From Gammaproteobacteria bacterium (GTDB taxonomy: Bacteria; Pseudomonadota; Gammaproteobacteria; Ga0077536), in contig DPMX01000208.1 in assembly GCA_003540955.1 (NCBI GenBank), forward strand, positions 3,667-9,078: a stretch of 5,412 bases of DNA. Reading direction: 5' to 3'. Positions 4,745 to 5,412 of the stretch are shown in pieces. The translations under genes and the position numbers were made by a program. Within the stretch, counting starts at the first letter, position 1. Each line of letters starts with the position of its first letter. The notes under the pieces were generated by a model. It was not told the origin of the DNA, did no database searches, and saw only the letters and a program-made list of their open reading frames with translations.

Positions 4745-5412
4745 ATGGAAATGCGACACCGAGGTGACAACGGAGTGAGATTCAGAAATCTACGAGTATT
4801 AATTACGGCGCTCGCACTGCTATCAGTGAGTGACAGTGCACTAGCTATTGCGGGAAAGGTTGTCTACTCCTTTGGGCAAGTGGAGGGGTTTGGGGCAGAT
4901 GGAATCACTAGACCTCTAGCGCGGGGCGACATCGTCGATAGTGGCGATTCGATCAGCACCGCCAACGGCAGGGCACAAGTCCGTTTTACGGACGGCGGTT
5001 TTGTTGCATTACAACCCAACACCACCTACCGACTAGATGAGTATGTGTACGACGGGACCATCGATGGCACGGAAAAGAGTCTCTTTCACCTGGTTGAGGG
5101 CGGAATCCGCCTCGTCACTGGGCTGATAGGCCGTGCCAATAAGAGAAATTTCCAGCTCACGACCCCTGTGGCGACTATTGGTATTAGAGGTACTTCCGGA
5201 CTAGTGTCTCACCTCGAAGGAAGTACTCAGCTTAGGGGTTATGGGGGGGTATGGGAACTTTTTTCCGGAACCTTCAGTGGAGCTGTGGAGCCAGGTCAAG
5301 CATATAGATGTGACGGAAGCTCGTGCCTAGAAATCACGGGCTTTGGGCAGCGAACGGAAGCGTCAACCCAAGGCCTAGAGGAAGAAGAGGAAGAAGGGGA
5401 AGAAGGGGAAGA
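4745..5412 (+). CDS. Exported FecR-domain protein with Glu/Gly-rich repeat, C-terminus beyond the window
   Basis: The frame stays open for 222 codons to the window edge. Residues 16-34 form a signal-peptide core (LRVLITALALLSVSDSALA) with a probable signal-peptidase I site after Ala34. A FecR domain follows at about 38-155: GDIVDSGDSISTANGRAQVRF (61-81), VALQPNTTYRLDEY (87-100), FHLVEGGIRLVTG (114-126) and the hallmark TPVATIGIRGT (140-150). A small CDGSSC loop (Cys189, Cys194) could form a disulfide, and a Glu/Gly tail starts at 212. Classical FecR is an inner-membrane anti-sigma regulator with a cytoplasmic N-terminus; that part is missing here, so this protein is more likely periplasmic or surface-exposed. 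AGGG at 4732-4735 serves the ATG at 4745. GTG at 4775, with GAGGTG eight bases before it, is a credible alternative giving a compact 24-residue signal peptide. The gene follows the barrel gene by 11 bp and is surely co-transcribed. Its function is unknown. Confidence 0.85.
   Translation, partial: MEMRHRGDNGVRFRNLRVLITALALLSVSDSALAIAGKVVYSFGQVEGFGADGITRPLARGDIVDSGDSISTANGRAQVRFTDGGFVALQPNTTYRLDEYVYDGTIDGTEKSLFHLVEGGIRLVTGLIGRANKRNFQLTTPVATIGIRGTSGLVSHLEGSTQLRGYGGVWELFSGTFSGAVEPGQAYRCDGSSCLEITGFGQRTEASTQGLEEEEEEGEEGE
4761..4777 (+). promoter_or_regulatory. Alternative ribosome-binding site and GTG start for the FecR-domain gene
   Basis: GAGGTG (4761-4766) lies eight bases before an in-frame GTG (4775-4777). 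This start would give Met-Arg-Phe-Arg before the hydrophobic core, a more typical signal-peptide n-region than the 10 extra residues encoded from ATG 4745. The Shine-Dalgarno match is better than the AGGG in front of 4745. Confidence 0.45.
5381..5412 (+). repeat. 9-bp tandem repeat (GAAGAAGGG) coding for Glu-Glu-Gly
   Basis: Starting at 5381 the sequence runs GAAGAAGAG, GAAGAAGGG, GAAGAAGGG and a partial fourth unit, still continuing at the window edge. It is part of a 36-base purine-only run from 5377. The repeat is in frame with the FecR-domain protein, so changes in copy number would lengthen or shorten an acidic Glu/Gly linker without breaking the frame. Confidence 0.85.

Overview
The window looks like chromosomal DNA of a Gram-negative proteobacterium, most likely a free-living gammaproteobacterium. 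The evidence is a signal-peptide-bearing outer-membrane beta-barrel protein ending in Phe, a YghU protein very close to the Enterobacteria type, and compact genes of mixed base composition. This taxonomic guess is inference: there is no rRNA or other marker gene here, and no tRNA, IS element, phage gene or CRISPR array was seen.

Minus-strand block (about 1-2923): four co-oriented genes, read from 2923 down to 1. They are yghU (glutathione-S-transferase-fold disulfide-bond reductase), cutA (divalent-cation tolerance protein), a luciferase-like (LLM, F420/FMN-type) oxidoreductase, and an NMT1/THI5-like substrate-binding protein that runs off the left edge. Spacings of 48 nt, a 4-nt ATGA overlap and 47 nt suggest one transcription unit. 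The pairing of an SsuA/NMT1-like binding-protein fold with an LLM flavoenzyme and a GST suggests metabolism or detoxification of a small organic, perhaps sulfur-containing, compound; no substrate can be read from the sequence. The NMT1-like gene has no usable ATG, GTG or TTG at its N-terminus. A good Shine-Dalgarno sequence instead points to an ATA codon directly after two in-frame stop codons.

Divergent intergenic region (2924-3338, 415 bp): no convincing gene. It holds a weak promoter candidate for the yghU unit, two short perfect palindromes that could be operators (3007-3017 and 3051-3063), and a weak hairpin plus a 7-codon mini-ORF just before the plus-strand genes.

Plus-strand block (3339-5412): a 464-residue protein with a signal peptide, periplasmic TPR repeats and a C-terminal beta barrel in which about 14 strands can be counted by eye (Slam/DUF560-like architecture). 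It is followed after 11 bp by an exported FecR-domain protein that enters a Glu/Gly-rich 9-nt tandem repeat at the right edge. The two are probably one envelope-related operon, with the barrel protein a candidate for exporting or anchoring the FecR-domain protein.
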